From the NCBI GenBank assembly GCA_019802505.1, contig JAFMOC010000045.1, forward strand, positions 310,001-374,000: a stretch of 64,000 bases of DNA, in the 5' to 3' direction. This DNA is from Corydoras sp. C115 (lineage: Eukaryota > Chordata > Actinopteri > Siluriformes > Callichthyidae). This document shows, piece by piece, positions 43,870-56,825 of this stretch; the first letter of the stretch is position 1, and each line of letters begins with the position of its first letter. The notes under the pieces were generated by a model. The model saw nothing but the letters and a program-made list of their open reading frames with translations. It made no database searches and had not been told where the DNA came from. The translations under genes were made by a program, and so were the position numbers.

Positions 43870-45170
43870 TGTTCATGCTCGCAAGTCAGACACAAATACC
43901 AATCATGGTAAGCCATTTAAAACCCATCGTTTTCAGGGGTTATTTCAAAAGCCTGGAATTTAAAGCCATTGGCGACTGATGGAGTAGCTGTTCTGTAATG
44001 ATGCATTGAAAGTTCTCTTTCTATACAATTGCCAGCCTGTCATGCAAATGGCTTGACTGTGGAGAGGCTGTCATTCAGCTCTGACTCTCCCTTCTGTTTT
44101 CCTCCATGGCTGTGACAGGCTGTAAAAGCGGCTACGTCCCGATGACATCCCTGCACCTGCTGCTGTTTCAAATCAGCCATGCCGAGATACGGTAATAGTG
44201 CAATTCAATCACCCGTGCACGTGTCTCCTTCACTTGACATTAAATGAGTGGCCGCCGGTGCGTCCGCTCTGATGTTAACACACTCCTGCAGCCATGTTCT
44301 CCTTTCATCTGTTGACACTTGCTTTAGAAGTCTGCCTTCTTGATCCAGGGAGAAGGCGTGGTGTAATTTGTGCTCGGAGGAAAACAACCCCACTCTGTAA
44401 ACAACATTTTGATATTTGTTTGGGCTTTTTTTTTTTTTTTACTCCCCCCCCCCCCCTCTCCTTTTTTTTCCCCCCCTCTGAGTGGCTCAGATAACTTTTT
44501 CAAACAGCTCGCACAAAATACCCCGTGCCTAAAGTGTTTATTTTGCAAGAGGCATGAAGAAAAGGAAGAAAAAGAATTGCACACTTCATGCAAAATGTCA
44601 CCAACACATGACGTGATAACCGTAATCTTTCCGTGCTGAATAGAAGTTGCTTGATGTACTGTAGTGCAACAACAAATTAAAGAACAGCAGGAAAGAAGGG
44701 CTGACGTCCATTTACAAGGTGAGGTCAATGCTACAGAGCCAAACACGTCCAAACTCCAGGGAACTTTTTGGCCGGAATCCATCATTTGACATGTTTTTTT
44801 TTTTTATTCATATGGGTTTCCTTGTTTTCTTTAATTAACCTCACCTGCTGAACCATGCCAGCGGAGGGATTACTGCAAATTGCCCCACTGTGCTATAGCT
44901 TTTGATGGAGTCAGCAAACCCTGTGATGGTCTCTGTCTCTGTCTAGTTCATCCCTCTATATCCAGTTTATCCAGACATACAGTACGTGAAGCCTCCGAGT
45001 ACAGGTCAGGACTCCAAACAGGATTTCAGACGTCTTACCAGCTCTGAAATGTCTTCCTGCAAATACAGCAGGTGTATGGTTACATACCGGTCAACATCAT
45101 GTACAGTGTCTGTGCGTAAAGATCAGAACGGTCGAATTAAAGGTAGCTCCGCCCGGATTCTGTGTTCAAT
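43870..45170. other. gene-free stretch
   Basis: Repeat-poor DNA with an octamer-like ATGCAAATGG near 44044 and C/T homopolymers near 44430-44476. No exon found. Confidence 0.3.
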
Positions 45171-45176
45171 TTCGAG

Positions 45177-45507
45177 CATCCATCCATCCATCCATCATCT
45201 TCCGCTTTATCCTCTACTAGGGTCGCTGGGGGGGGTTCCCCATGCCCATCCAGGGGAGAACGTTTCGGGCGCTGGGCAGACACACCCAGGACAGGACACC
45301 AGGCACACTCTCACTCACACAGACACACGCTATATGGGGCAATTTGTAGCATTCAATCGACCTTGATCCATGTTTTTGGACTGTGGGAGGAAACCGGAGG
45401 ATACCCACGCGGACACGGGGAGAACATGGAGACTCCACCCAGATGGGGATTCGAACCTGGAGTCCCTAGTGCTGAGAGGCGAACTTGCTAAACCACTGCC
45501 GCCCCAA
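45177..45507 (-). mobile_element. SINE, full-length with small deletions
   Basis: The tail is (CATC)n instead of (ATTC)n. A deletion removes the segment after ACAGGAC. Confidence 0.86.
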
Positions 45508-45509
45508 TT

Positions 45510-46584
45510 TGGAAGCTGTTTTGTCTTACCTGAAGACAGCTAATATTTCTCCGTACGTCTCCTAAACGCCGTGTCATTCTTGATTTCCCGTGAATGAGGC
45601 GCCCACACGCTGCGCCGGCGCACTGTAATACTCCCACTCGCTCTGCGAAGTGAAGTGTGCATATTCAATCTGATTCCCACCGACTCGCCGGCGCCGGCTC
45701 ATCTTATGCACCATCACATACTTTCAGCGCCGTTCTGAGCGAGCGGGCCGAGCGAGCCGAGCGAGCCGGCGTCCTCGACTTCCGAATTGGTATTCCGCTC
45801 ACAGTTTGCCAAACTCCTTCATGCAAATGATTAAACACAAACAAATAAGAATCGCATCCGACTGCCGACTTTCGGGTTACATGCCCAGGGGATTTCACTC
45901 GCGGGGGGGAAAAATAGACGCTAGTTCTTTTCACGATGCCATCCTTCCTCTCCGACTGGAACGCAGTCGCGTTATCGGCAACGGGCGACCGCAAAAGATG
46001 CGCCGGATAAGGATGATAGTCAATGTATCGTCCGCGAGCTGGACGTAGGGATGTGTTAGCTGTATAAACACTGGCAGCGAAGCTTCTCGGTAGCCATAAG
46101 GCTCTCCCCTGCTCACGCCAAGCAGCAGATAATAAGATGGGCACTCTCTTCCTGCAAACACTTGTGTCAATATTGCTCTTTGCACAGAGCAGGCTGTGGC
46201 TCGCTATTAGAGATATGCTGGGGGACTGAGGGATTGATGTTGAGGGACTGTATTTGAGCTGGCCTCGAGGAGTGACACATGGTCAGCCACATATGAGCAC
46301 GAGCAGGTCCACAGACTTAAGCTCGTTCTAAAAGGGGAATCTTGGGACCTGCTGTGACTTCGGGACCTTTTTGATGTTTAAATGGAGCCTTGTGTCTTGG
46401 AAAATTCTTCGGCCCGTAACTTGTTCGTGTTCGCTGAATGTGTTTTTTGCTTTCGTTATGGGTTTCATAGAGAGAAAGAGGTTAACGATGAACCATGTCT
46501 TACGTTTTTACATCTAAACTTTGGCGTAATGTCATTGGCGCTTGTTTAAAAAGGCTATAAAGAAGTTTGAAGAACGACTTAAAC
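45510..46584. other. gene-free stretch, GC-richer
   Basis: 45600-46100 is relatively CpG-rich for the desert (GAGCGAGCGGGCCGAGCGAG). It could be a distal CpG island or an unseen first exon; no coding evidence. It also contains CATGCAAATGATT near 45822. Confidence 0.3.
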
Positions 46585-46800
46585 CCAGATTTACATTTAC
46601 ATTTGGTCATTTAGCCGACGCTTTTATCCAAAGCGACTTACAAGGTGAGCACAGGGTTCATCACAACATCCTTGGAGCAATGAGGACCTTAAGGACCTTG
46701 CTCAAGGACTCATATTGGTAACTTTAGTGGACCTAGGATTTGAACCCCCAACCTTCAGATTGACAGCTCAACACCCTGACCACTGAGCTACCTTGCCCCT
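46585..46800 (-). mobile_element. second SINE family, full-length
   Basis: Same family as 18904-19110, antisense: CGCTTTTATCCAAAGCGAC, GCTCAAGGACTCATATTGG and GGATTTGAACCCCCAACCTT. Confidence 0.75.
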
Positions 46801-48284
46801 AGATTTAAGCCGTAATCAATTCCAAATGGAGTCTTACACTTCAGGTAGAAACATAAAGGAGAATTTAAATACAGAAACCTCTTAAATACAGCACCTCACA
46901 ATTAGATCATGATACGTACCGTGTCGTGGGTTAGAGAGGTGCGTTCTAAATGCTCAAAGACACTCCTCCATCAAAGCTGATTTCAGAAGACCGTCTAAAG
47001 AGACAGAAAGAAGCGACCCAGTTTTAAAGAACATTTAATCAGAGTCTGACCTTTCCTCCCCCTGTTAATATAATAATGTAAACATGGCGCGTTTCACACC
47101 CCTGAGCATAAACAAGTGAAAGCAGGGGATGTGAGAATACGCTTTCCATTCATTTATGAACAGACCGAAACCAATTTTCTTCCTTTTATTATTCCCTTTT
47201 AAAGAACTGTCAATGTCTGCCCAAATGCAATATCGGAGAAAATCGATACTTGCTGGAATGGAACTTATTCAATTTATCTACATGCTGACCCAGCAGAGAG
47301 GCTTTTCTGAATCACAGTCGATAATTTTTTACTAAAAAACACATTCTCCTCTCGTTATGACGAGCTCCGCTCCAATGTGTATTTGTATTGTTTGCCGCAG
47401 AAAGAAAGCGAAAGCCTCCAGAGACGTCTTCGGCACCTCGTTGCGCTTGAAACGCAATCATTTGATCATTTACACCAATCAAAAACGCTCCCATTCAGCT
47501 CTATGTGGTAATTCTGCGGCCGGCGTAGCTGTGAGCGTATACCTTTTGCACGTCGTATGAACGTAGCTGTCGCCTTCAGACTCGCCAACCCGAATCGGAA
47601 ACGGGTTCTAATGAGGGTTCCTGAGTTTTGGTCGCGTTCGTCCACCGGGGGCCCGAGTTTAGACAAATGAGATGCGCCGTGATGGACGCGAATGAGGCAA
47701 CGAGGTAATTAGACAAGATCGGATATCATTTAAAAATACATTATTATACATTACACCGGTGTATTATGTACACCTTTATTGTTCTGGCACTCGGGGGGGC
47801 ATTTTATCATTAACTCTGTACGAACTCCCATCACTGCATCATCGTCTGCTATTAAACCCAATTAAATGGAAATGGGCCAACGCGAGGCCACCGTTAATCA
47901 GATGTTATTTTAGTGATGGTTGGTTGTTACTGCGCACAGTAATGACGCTGATGTGATAATGACATGACGGGACGTTCTGCTGTTGCGAATGAATTAGTGG
48001 GAACCTTCAACGTCCTGGTTCTGCGTCTAGGGACAGGTTTGTTAGTATGTTCTCTTTGTGTTACATGACCTCATTTTTCGGTGCGTTAATGTTTTAGACG
48101 TCCACTTAACAATTTAAAGCGACAAACATTAAACATTCGCCGTTATAGAACTCCGAATTGCAGTGAAAGAGCCACAGTGCAGTCAGGAGGAAATTATATT
48201 CTACTACGGAATGAAAAATACATGTCCGAAACTGGAACATATTCCTCGAGATTACTGTGAATGTTCTAAATACTTTATGGAGAA
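46801..48284. other. gene-free stretch
   Basis: No exon or young repeat. 47100-47560 is mixed-composition DNA without recognisable content. Confidence 0.3.
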
Positions 48285-48455
48285 CATGTGGAATCATCTC
48301 ATTATCATATCCCGCTTAATCCTCTACTAGGGTCTCAATGTTTCAGATACACCCGGGAGCGGGCGCCCATCCGGTGCTGGGAACACACTCTACTGTATGT
48401 AGGGGCATTTTTGAGCATCCAGCTCACCTTGAATCCATGGGTTTATTTTTTGGGG
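48285..48455 (-). mobile_element. old SINE, interrupted by a younger one
   Basis: Diverged antisense copy ending in TTTTTTGGGGAGAAAT, where the next SINE begins. Confidence 0.6.
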
Positions 48456-48459
48456 AGAA

Positions 48460-48823
48460 ATTCATTCATTCATTCAGTCATTCATTTTCTTCCGCTTTAT
48501 CCTCTATTAGGGTCGCGGGGGGGGGGTTCCCCATGCCCATCCAGGGGAGAATGATTCAGGCGCTGGGCAGATACACCCAGGACAGGGTGCCAACCTATCG
48601 CTGGGCACACACTCACTCACTCACACAAAAACACTCTATATGGGGCAGTTTGGAGAATTTAATTGACTTGATCCATGTTTTTGGACTGTGGGAGGAAACC
48701 GGAGAACCCGGAGTAAACCCACGCGGACACGAGGAGAACATGGAAACTCCACCCAGATGGGGATTCGAACCAGGAATCTCCAGCGCTGAGAGGCAAACAT
48801 GCTAAAGCACTAAGCCACCGTGT
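48460..48823 (-). mobile_element. SINE, young, nested
   Basis: Full-length. GGAGAAAT on both sides marks insertion into the older copy. Confidence 0.85.
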
Positions 48824-48839
48824 CTGTGGAGAAATGAAC

Positions 48840-50370
48840 CAGCTTTATTCAGAAGTTTTTCTTCTTTTTTTTTTTTATTAAAAAAAAAAAACCTTTCACT
48901 ACTTTTTTAAAAAAATGCTAAAATTCCCTGAAGTACTCGGCCCATCACAATACACCGGTATGTTCCATTGTGTGTTCGTGTTCCGTAGGGCATTTTGTAC
49001 TTGCACAAAAGCCGCCGTGTAATACAAGGACAGAGTCACACGTGTAGGACAACCCACGACAATGTTTGTCTTTCAAATCTAAGCTGCCTTGTTCCATTTT
49101 CCCTGCTATTTTATTGATGGGTGTTGATTTGCCCCTGGGTGAACATTCCAAATATCAATGGCGTCACAGTTCAGCCGTGTGAAAAGAACCGCGGCGCGCA
49201 GAACGTCGAACGACCGACAACCAAAACATTGGAAGCGAGGCTGCGGATTGGCTGGCGGTTCGAATATACATGTGGCACATTACAACCACTTTACAATTTT
49301 GTGTGGAGTGTAACGTTCAGGGTTATAAGAGCACTATACACACACACACACACACACACGTTCTAAAGGTTTGGACAGCCTCGTTTATCCGTGTGCGGGG
49401 CGTGGGAGTTATTCTAATAGTGCGCTACTGAATACAAATATACAGATACGTGATTTAACGGCCGCGCACTTCAAGATGTTGTGTTAAAATAGACTATAAA
49501 AGTTGTGCGTAAGCTCCTGTACACTCTACGGCGTCTGTGCTCTAGTTTTTAAAGGCATGTTATTAAGAGGACTCTTCATTAGGGGAGTTATTATTAGTAG
49601 ACATGCCGTCGTCAGCCTCTCAGTGATGTAGTTTGACGTGCTTTTTTTTCTTTTCTATTTTTTATTTATTTATTTTTTGCCTGTTTTCGTACTCGTCCTT
49701 AATACCACAGTTTATAATACAAATATAAAGTTAAAGGGGAAGGAAAAGCAAATGCCATCCTTTCCCTACGAGGTAGCTTTATGCATAATTGATGCATGGA
49801 AATGGCCTACCATCGTCCTGGGAGAAGCACGCTACCTTGAAACAGTATTATTCATATCGCCTTGCCAACAGAATGCACAGCGATTGAATGCTAAGTTCTC
49901 TAGTTAATTATATTCTCTCGCTTCCATTTGATCGATTCTTAATGTTTAAATTTATGTCTGTTTAATTAATCTTGTCAGTTTTAATAACCGGCGCTATTAA
50001 TTTAACGAGTGTGGGGGGGGGTGGGGGGCAGAAAGAGGGGCATTATTATCGCTGAGGGTGAAATCATTCCTCAGTGGGAAGCGCAGAGCTCCCAAACAAC
50101 CAAACATGACCTAGACTCTAATCATTAGCTCTGATTAGCCGTTTCTCTTTGATAAAGTACGGCACCGGCGAATGCAGGACTCGGCGTCAGGGCAGAGAGT
50201 GGGGCATTCTCACGCCCGCCAATGCCGTCACGTTCGCTCGGATTTCATGTCCGTGTCTTTAATGCGGCTTGTCGCCTCGCGCGGGACAATTTCCATCGTT
50301 TTGCAAACCTCTGTGAACCCCGAATAAATTAAACTGATGAATTTTGCTGATTCAGTATTAAATTTGTTTG
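48840..50370. other. gene-free stretch
   Basis: (CA)n near 49340-49360. 49740-50000 is AT-rich with TTAATTAAT and ATGCATAATTGATGCAT, an interrupted palindrome. No exon. Confidence 0.3.
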
Positions 50371-50385
50371 GTGATTTATAGGTTC

Positions 50386-50714
50386 GGGCGGCACGCTGGC
50401 TTAGTGGTTTAGCACGTTCTCCTCTCAGCGCTAGGGATTCCCGGTTCGAATCCCCATCTGGGTGGGGTTTGCATGTGTCCGTGTGGGTTTCTTCCGGGTT
50501 CTCCGGTTTCCTCCCACAGTCCACATTGAGTCAATTGAATTCTCCAAATTGCCCCATATAGAGTGTGTCTATGCGAGTAAGTTTGTGCCCAGCAATAGAT
50601 TGGCGCCCTGTCCTGGGTGTATCTGCCCAGCGCCCGAGACGTTCTCCCCTGGATGGGCATGGGGAACCCCCCCCCCCCGACCCTAATAGAGGATAAAGCG
50701 GAAGATAATGAATG
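50386..50714 (+). mobile_element. SINE, near full-length
   Basis: Target duplication GATTTATAGGTTC at 50373-50385 and 50715-50727. Confidence 0.88.
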
Positions 50715-50836
50715 GATTTATAGGTTCCTTCAACGAGCCCGATACTCCTTCGGTGTTTGAGGTCGTGTGCGTATCCTAAAGTTTTACATTAAAACCATCC
50801 CTCCGAATGTCTCTAAGAGAGCAAAAACATTTACAT

Positions 50837-51133
50837 TTGGCATGTTCTCCCCTCAGTGCTGGAGAGCCACGTTCGAATCTCAATTTGAGTGGAGTTTGCA
50901 TGTTCTCCTCGTGTCTGCATGGCTTTCATATTGGTTCTCTGGTTTTCTTTCACGGTAAATTGTCTGATCTAAATTGCCCCTATATAGTGTGTGTGTGTGT
51001 GTGAGTGAGTGTGTCTAGTGATAGATTGGTGCCCCGTCCTGGTGTATCTGCCCAGCACCCAGAACGTCCCCCAACCTCCCCCCAGCGCGACTCTAGTATA
51101 GGAATAAGCTGATGATAATGGATGGATGGATGG
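50837..51133 (+). mobile_element. older diverged SINE
   Basis: Same layout with many substitutions; A-box lost, B-box ACGTTCGAATCTC, tail (GGAT)n. Confidence 0.7.
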
Positions 51134-51440
51134 ACTCTTCAGACAGAAGCCTCTCTGTCCATCACTGTTAATTAATTATAAACAGCCTCTAAGGCTTTAT
51201 TTCTAAATTTAGAGGCCATTTAAAGATGGACTGCGACTTCAAATCAATTCTTCCCTCTGCCAGTTTAGATCACGAGTGACGGCTGCTGCTTTTTGTCTCC
51301 GGCTTTAGAGGAGATCCATTATGAGTTAAAGGGGAAAACACACGGCACACGAGTTGGTCTTTAAGTCGCAGTGCTGCGGCCCGGCCCGTCTTTTTTCTTT
51401 TTTTTTTTTTTTTTTTGTTTTTTTGTTCTAATCATATTAT

Positions 51441-51600
51441 AAGCCGCCTGTCTCGGCTCAGTCGTAGGTAGAATGTTGATGAGTGTGAATGAGGCTTAAG
51501 CTGAGTTGCATCAGCGTTTCTCATTCAGCTTTTTTTCCCCGTTTTTTTTTTTTTTTTTTTTTTAATCGCACGCCTTTCTAAGCCAGTCACCTTTCAGATC
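51441..51600. other. duplicated non-coding element, copy A
   Basis: The first 90 bp (51441-51530) align without gaps to 53995-54084, 67 of 90 identical by hand count. The blocks AATGTTGATGAGTG, GCATCAGC and TTTCTCATT are shared. After a T-run, AGCCAGTCACCTTTC matches AGCCGGTCACCTTTC of copy B. Upstream, GGCCCGTCTTT is also shared. Function unknown. Confidence 0.65.
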
Positions 51601-52184
51601 AAAGAGTAATGGCGGTGAATTTGCGTCTTTAAAATTCCCTGACACTGACACTAACGCCGCTGTCTTTTGAGCCTCTTAGAAAAATCCTGCGCCATCCACC
51701 AATAGCAACACATTATTCTTTGAAGTTAACAGGTTGGACAGCTGAATGAATGTGGCATAAATCCAGACGGACAGGGCTGCCCTACAAAGCCGAACTGCGG
51801 CGACTATACAAAGGTTAAAACGGAGAGAAATGGCTCTTTATCTCGGTGGAGTGTGCACATTTAAACTGATGAGCACAACGCGTACAGTATTTACTGTAAA
51901 CTGTTAAGCGCACAGTTTGTATTTAGTTTGAAACAGTTCCACAAAAACTAATACAATCACGGTGGACATGAATAATACTGCTTTAAGAATAAAATGTCAG
52001 TTTCATTTGCATCGTGCGTCAAACTTTCAGACGGTTTCCTTAAAAAAAAATCTCATTTCAAAGGCTGTTTTAACCTTTTACACTTCAGTCGTTCAGATGC
52101 TTTGCTATTAAATATGTAAGGATGAGCAACGTAAAGAATTAAGAACTTTGATTTAATTAGTTTTTTTGTTTAATATTAGTTAAG

Positions 52185-52531
52185 GGCCGCACGGTGGCTT
52201 AATGGTTAGCACGTTCTCCTCTCAGCGCTAGGGATTCCTGGTTCGAATCCCAATCTGGGTGGAGTTTCCATGTTCTCCCCGTGTCCGCGTGGGTTTCCTC
52301 CGGGTTCTCAGGTTTCCTCCCACAGTCCAAAAACATGGATTAAGTCAATTGAATTCTCAAAAATGCCCCATATAGAGTGTGTCTGTGTGAGTGAGTGTGC
52401 CCAGCGATGGATTGGCGCCCTGTCCTGGGTGTATCTGCCCAGCGCCCGAGACGTTCTCCCCTGGATGGGCATGGGGAACCCCACCGCGACCCTAATAGAG
52501 GATAAAGCGGGAGATAATGAATGAATGAATG
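52185..52531 (+). mobile_element. SINE, first of tandem pair
   Basis: Head GGCCGCACGGTGGCTTAATGG. Preceded by ATTAGTTAA. Confidence 0.87.
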
Positions 52532-52541
52532 AATAATTAAG

Positions 52542-52880
52542 GGCTGCACGGTGGCTTAATGGTTGGCTAGTTCTCCTCTCAGCTCTAGGGATTCCCGGTT
52601 TGAATCCCCATCTGGGTGGAGTTTCCATGTTCTCCCCGTGTCCGTGTGGGTTTCCTCCGGGTTCTCAGGTTTCCTCCCACAGTCCAAAAGCATGGATCAA
52701 TTGAGTTCTCCAAATTGCCCCATATAGAGTGTGTCTGTGTGAGTGAGTGTGTGCCCAGTGATAGATTGCCCCCCCTGTCCTGGGTGTGTCTGCCCAGCGC
52801 CCGAGATGTTCTCCCCTGGATGTTCCCCCCCCCGCGACCCTAATAGAGGATAAAGCGCAAGATAATGGATGGGATGGATG
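52542..52880 (+). mobile_element. SINE, second of tandem pair
   Basis: Period 357 bp. It shares the GGCTTAATGG head variant and is followed by ATTAGTTGA, so the pair sits in one target site. Confidence 0.87.
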
Positions 52881-52899
52881 AATTAGTTGATAAAAAATC

Positions 52900-53954
52900 T
52901 AACCACAATTCGTTTAGTTGATGTTTTCGGTATGTTTAAATATAAATGTTGTATTTTTTTCCCTTTTATTTAATTTGAGTAGATGTGCTTTAGTTAATGC
53001 AGTCAACAAACGAACCGCCTCGTTCATAATGGATGACTTTTCGTTTGCATGTAAGACCCTGAGGAGCACATTGTTTGGGGGATTGATTCAGCGTTGATGA
53101 TTTTTTTTTGGGTTAACGATTGAAACCAAGAAGTAAACAGTGTACAAGTGATGAAATGCAAATAAAATAACTCCGTAATTTTGTTAAAGGATTAAACCTG
53201 AAGGTAAGACACAGAGGTGTAGTTACTGCACTCAGCCTCTGTAGCGTCTGAGGTGAATGATCAGCAGTAACGCAATTAAAACCAAGCATTTAGATTTTAT
53301 CTGAGCAATGCCTGGTCTGATTATAGAACCGTGGACAAAAGGGACGGGCAGAGACTTTGAACAGTAAGCAAAGTCAACTGGCCTCATTTTCCAGATTGGA
53401 GAGATTATCCGGCCAAATGCGCTCTTGTATTTCATTCAACTGCTGACTTTGAGAAAAGAAAAACGAATCCAATGACAATGCATAGATAATACCGACGCTA
53501 TCGCTGGAGATCTGACACCGCACGCTCTGCATCCTCACATCCCGCGAGAGCATTTGAAGTTTTTCAATGTAATGATCCTTGGCATCTTAGGGAGTTCAAA
53601 GTAAATTGGCCCGGGTTATAAAGCAAATCTTCTCGCTGATCAAAAATAGAAGAATCAGCCGGCTATGCTAAGCAGAATTCTCATCACTGCTCAACCAGTG
53701 CCACAAATAGGTTATCTCGGATAATTACTGTGTAGCTTCATTACCTCCTTATCAAATTAGGTTTCTCTTTCTCTTCAAGCTAGATTTGAGGCTGATTACG
53801 AATTTAACCATAAGCTCCCAGAAACTCATGAAAATGGAAAAGCATTTTGAAGTGGAGTGGAAATTGCTCGACTGTTTGGCTTGCCGCGTTCCGGGAGACC
53901 CACTCCAAGTGGAGAAGGAAAGCGTCAGGCAGAGGCGCCGCCGGGCTCGCCGTG
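52900..53954. other. gene-free stretch upstream of duplicated element copy B
   Basis: Repeat-free from about 53200. No supported exon on either strand. Confidence 0.3.
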
Positions 53955-54122
53955 CCGAGGCCCGTCTTTCTCACCCTCCCCGCAAACGTACGCTAAGCTG
54001 CTTGTCTCAGCGCCGCTCCAGATTTAATGTTGATGAGTGGGAACGGCGCTCGAGTTGAATCGCATCAGCATTTCTCATTGAGCTCTCTTCATCGGCCGCT
54101 CTCAGCCGGTCACCTTTCGCAT
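53955..54122. other. duplicated non-coding element, copy B
   Basis: Partner of 51441-51600, GC-richer, same orientation, 2.55 kb downstream. An open frame covering 53786-54058 crosses it but resembles no known protein. Confidence 0.65.
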
Positions 54123-55127
54123 CCGTGGGCAACGCCGTCCTCGCGGTCCTCTGACCGAAAGCGACACCGCTGCATATTTTATTGTTTTCATCTATCTCGT
54201 TCTGCGTACAGAGGCAGTATTCCGCACGGTTGTCTTGTGATGACAGATTGCAGCGTTAATTTGTCACTGGCTGTCTCTAGTTGCTTACCGCCTCGCAGTG
54301 ATTCAAGGTCACACTGACAGGCATGTCACAGCTGGAGCCACCGAGGACTGGCCAACCCGGATGCGGCAGCGTTGAGTGATGAAACTGGAAGAAAGATGGA
54401 CGAGGGGACCATGAGGGAAATTAGAGAAAACAGCTCAGGTGAATTTTTAGCGGAAAATTAGGGTTCGCGACCCCAACCGATAGAGTATTTATTGGATCTC
54501 TCCGCAGTATATTTAGTCTTGGCGAGATTTGAAGAAAGCTCGGTTTGTGGGGGAAGCCCCGGACCCGCGGACACGCCGTGTGAGAGTTCAGATCCTCCGA
54601 GTCAGTTCTGAAAGCTTTTCATCAACACTGAATTGACTGCCAGGGTTCAGGGTGACCTACAGAGAGTTTTGTCTATAGACCAAAGACAGTAAGTTAACAT
54701 TTAAAGTGCATTTCAGATCGCCGGAAATTGGCGGTGCGTCTAGGTGTAATTCTTCGTGCATAGATTTCCAGAAGGCCGTTCTGACATTGAGGGTGAAGGC
54801 GGGTGTGTGAAAAACACATCCAAGGTCGATAACAACCACAAACATTCGGAGCTGAAGTTTTAACAAGGTCCTGTCTATTTAATAAATGTCACTGAAAGCA
54901 CATCTGCTGAAGCGCACCGTAATGCGGAGCGGTGTCGGTGTAAACACGCTTACGCTTCAGAATTAATGCCGCTAATGGACATTACTGAATGTGTGCAGCT
55001 CAAACCACCGACGGCGTACTGAACCGCAGGTGACCGGTCATTGGAACCTGAAAAAAAAGGGCCCAAATTATATAATTCATATATAATTTATATCGGCATG
55101 ACATCAGACACGAGGGACATGAGGTCG
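54123..55127. other. gene-free stretch
   Basis: GC-richer near 54100-54180. No exon recognised. Confidence 0.3.
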
Positions 55128-55310
55128 TTCTGCAGATGCTTTTATCCCAGGGATCCAAACTTGATGGTTGGGGTCTTAACACGGGGTTAGCCATAATGCA
55201 GAACACCAGGGGCAATCAGGGTTAAGGGCCTTGCTCAGGGGCCCACAACTTCAGTGGACCTGCAACTTTCAAATTGATTTGAGTTACTCTACCACACTCA
55301 TGGTCTGGAT
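55128..55310 (-). mobile_element. old SINE of the L2-tailed type
   Basis: GCAGATGCTTTTATCCCAGG, GGGTTAAGGGCCTTGCTCAG and a decayed tRNA-like head at the high end. Confidence 0.55.
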
Positions 55311-55333
55311 CCCAACAATCCATAACTCATATT

Positions 55334-55680
55334 CATTCCTTCATTCATTATCTTCCGCTTTATCCTCTATTAGGGTCGCGGGGGGGTTCCCCATGCCCAT
55401 TCATGGAAGAACGTTTCGGGCGCTGGGCAGATACACCCTGGACAGGGCGCCAATCTATCGCTGGGCACACACTCACTCACACAGACACACTCTATATGGG
55501 GCAATTTGGAGAACTCAATTGACTTGATCCATGTTTTTGGACTGTGGGAGGAAACCGGAGAACCCGGAGGAAACCCACGGGAACACGGGGAGAACATGGA
55601 AACTCCACCCAGATGGGGATTCGAACCGGGAATCCCTAGTGCTGAGAGGAGAACATGCCAACCACTAAGCCACCGTGCCG
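55334..55680 (-). mobile_element. SINE, full-length
   Basis: Target duplication CCATAACTCATATT at 55320-55333 and 55681-55694. Confidence 0.88.
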
Positions 55681-55699
55681 CCATAACTCATATTATAAT

Positions 55700-56825
55700 A
55701 TTTATTATTATACGAAATGATTTTCTAACTCGTTGTTGCGTTTTAAAGTAGGTTCTGACTCGAACACATCAAAAACTGACATTCTCAGGGCAATTCAAGT
55801 TCTCATAACTTTTTTAGAGTCGTGTCCCAATACTTTTGTCTGTATAGTGCATTTTGAAGATGTGTATAGAATAATATCTGTGTTCTCTGTTCTGCGTGTT
55901 CTCTCCTAATGAACTAAACCAACATGTTAACTAGTTTGACCGATTATTTTTAATCTGCTTGCTTTTTAGAGAATGCAATTAAAATGTTTCCATGAAAACA
56001 GATATCATTTCAGACTATAAATTCTCTTTTAAGCGTAATTTGCAGGAGTAACATGTAAAATACTGGTGTGTTATTTCCTTTCCTCGCAGCAATGTGCAGA
56101 TAAAAGCTGGTACCGTCACGTTTGCTTAAATCTATTAGAATAACAAAGTGTTTACTTCATGTCACTGGTTCTTTATCACGTTCTTGGTCTGCAATAAAAG
56201 TGAAGGAACATAATAAAGTCTGTTAACTCTAAATATGGTATTTCTTTACCAGGAGACTCGAGAGAATAAGACATTTCTTAGTAATACTTCTGTGATGTAT
56301 TAGATGAAAGATCCCCATTAGAAGTGCCGACAGCACATTTTTTTCTGACTGCGCACAGAGAAATCCCTCAACGTCGGTGGAAAACCTGCTAACAGCACAA
56401 TGACAGGTGAGTGTAAGCACATTTTTTCCTTATCACTTATTGATGACTGAATGTGGGGATGATGCAAGACATTTTGATACGGAACACGCGGCAGCTCAGG
56501 TGCCTATAGCCCCAAGGCTCGGTTGATTCCAATAAAATAATTCAAGACACCATTTAATGAAGTCACCGCCAGGATTTTTTGGAAAGATCAGGGTTTTTTT
56601 TTTTTTTTTTTTTTTTTTTTGGGGCCAGTTAACAAATATGAGATTACGAGCTCACATTCAATTAATTTGACTCTGTGCAGCTGTTTAAATGTTACGACAG
56701 AGGCTGAGGCATAAACATGAACATAAACCGACCGTGTCTGATGGGTGGGAGGCTGGCTCGAGGATTACTTTATTTCCATAGTAACAGTATTTTAACTGGT
56801 TGAACTGGGGGCACAGTTCAACCAC
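55700..56825. other. gene-free AT-rich stretch
   Basis: CCCAATACTTTTGTC at about 55828 looks like a Tc1-relic end. T-run near 56593. Nothing else. Confidence 0.3.

Noticed and set aside
53786..54058. 90-codon frame with an Arg-rich centre
   Set aside because: Overlaps the duplicated non-coding element; the partner copy at 51441 does not keep the frame.
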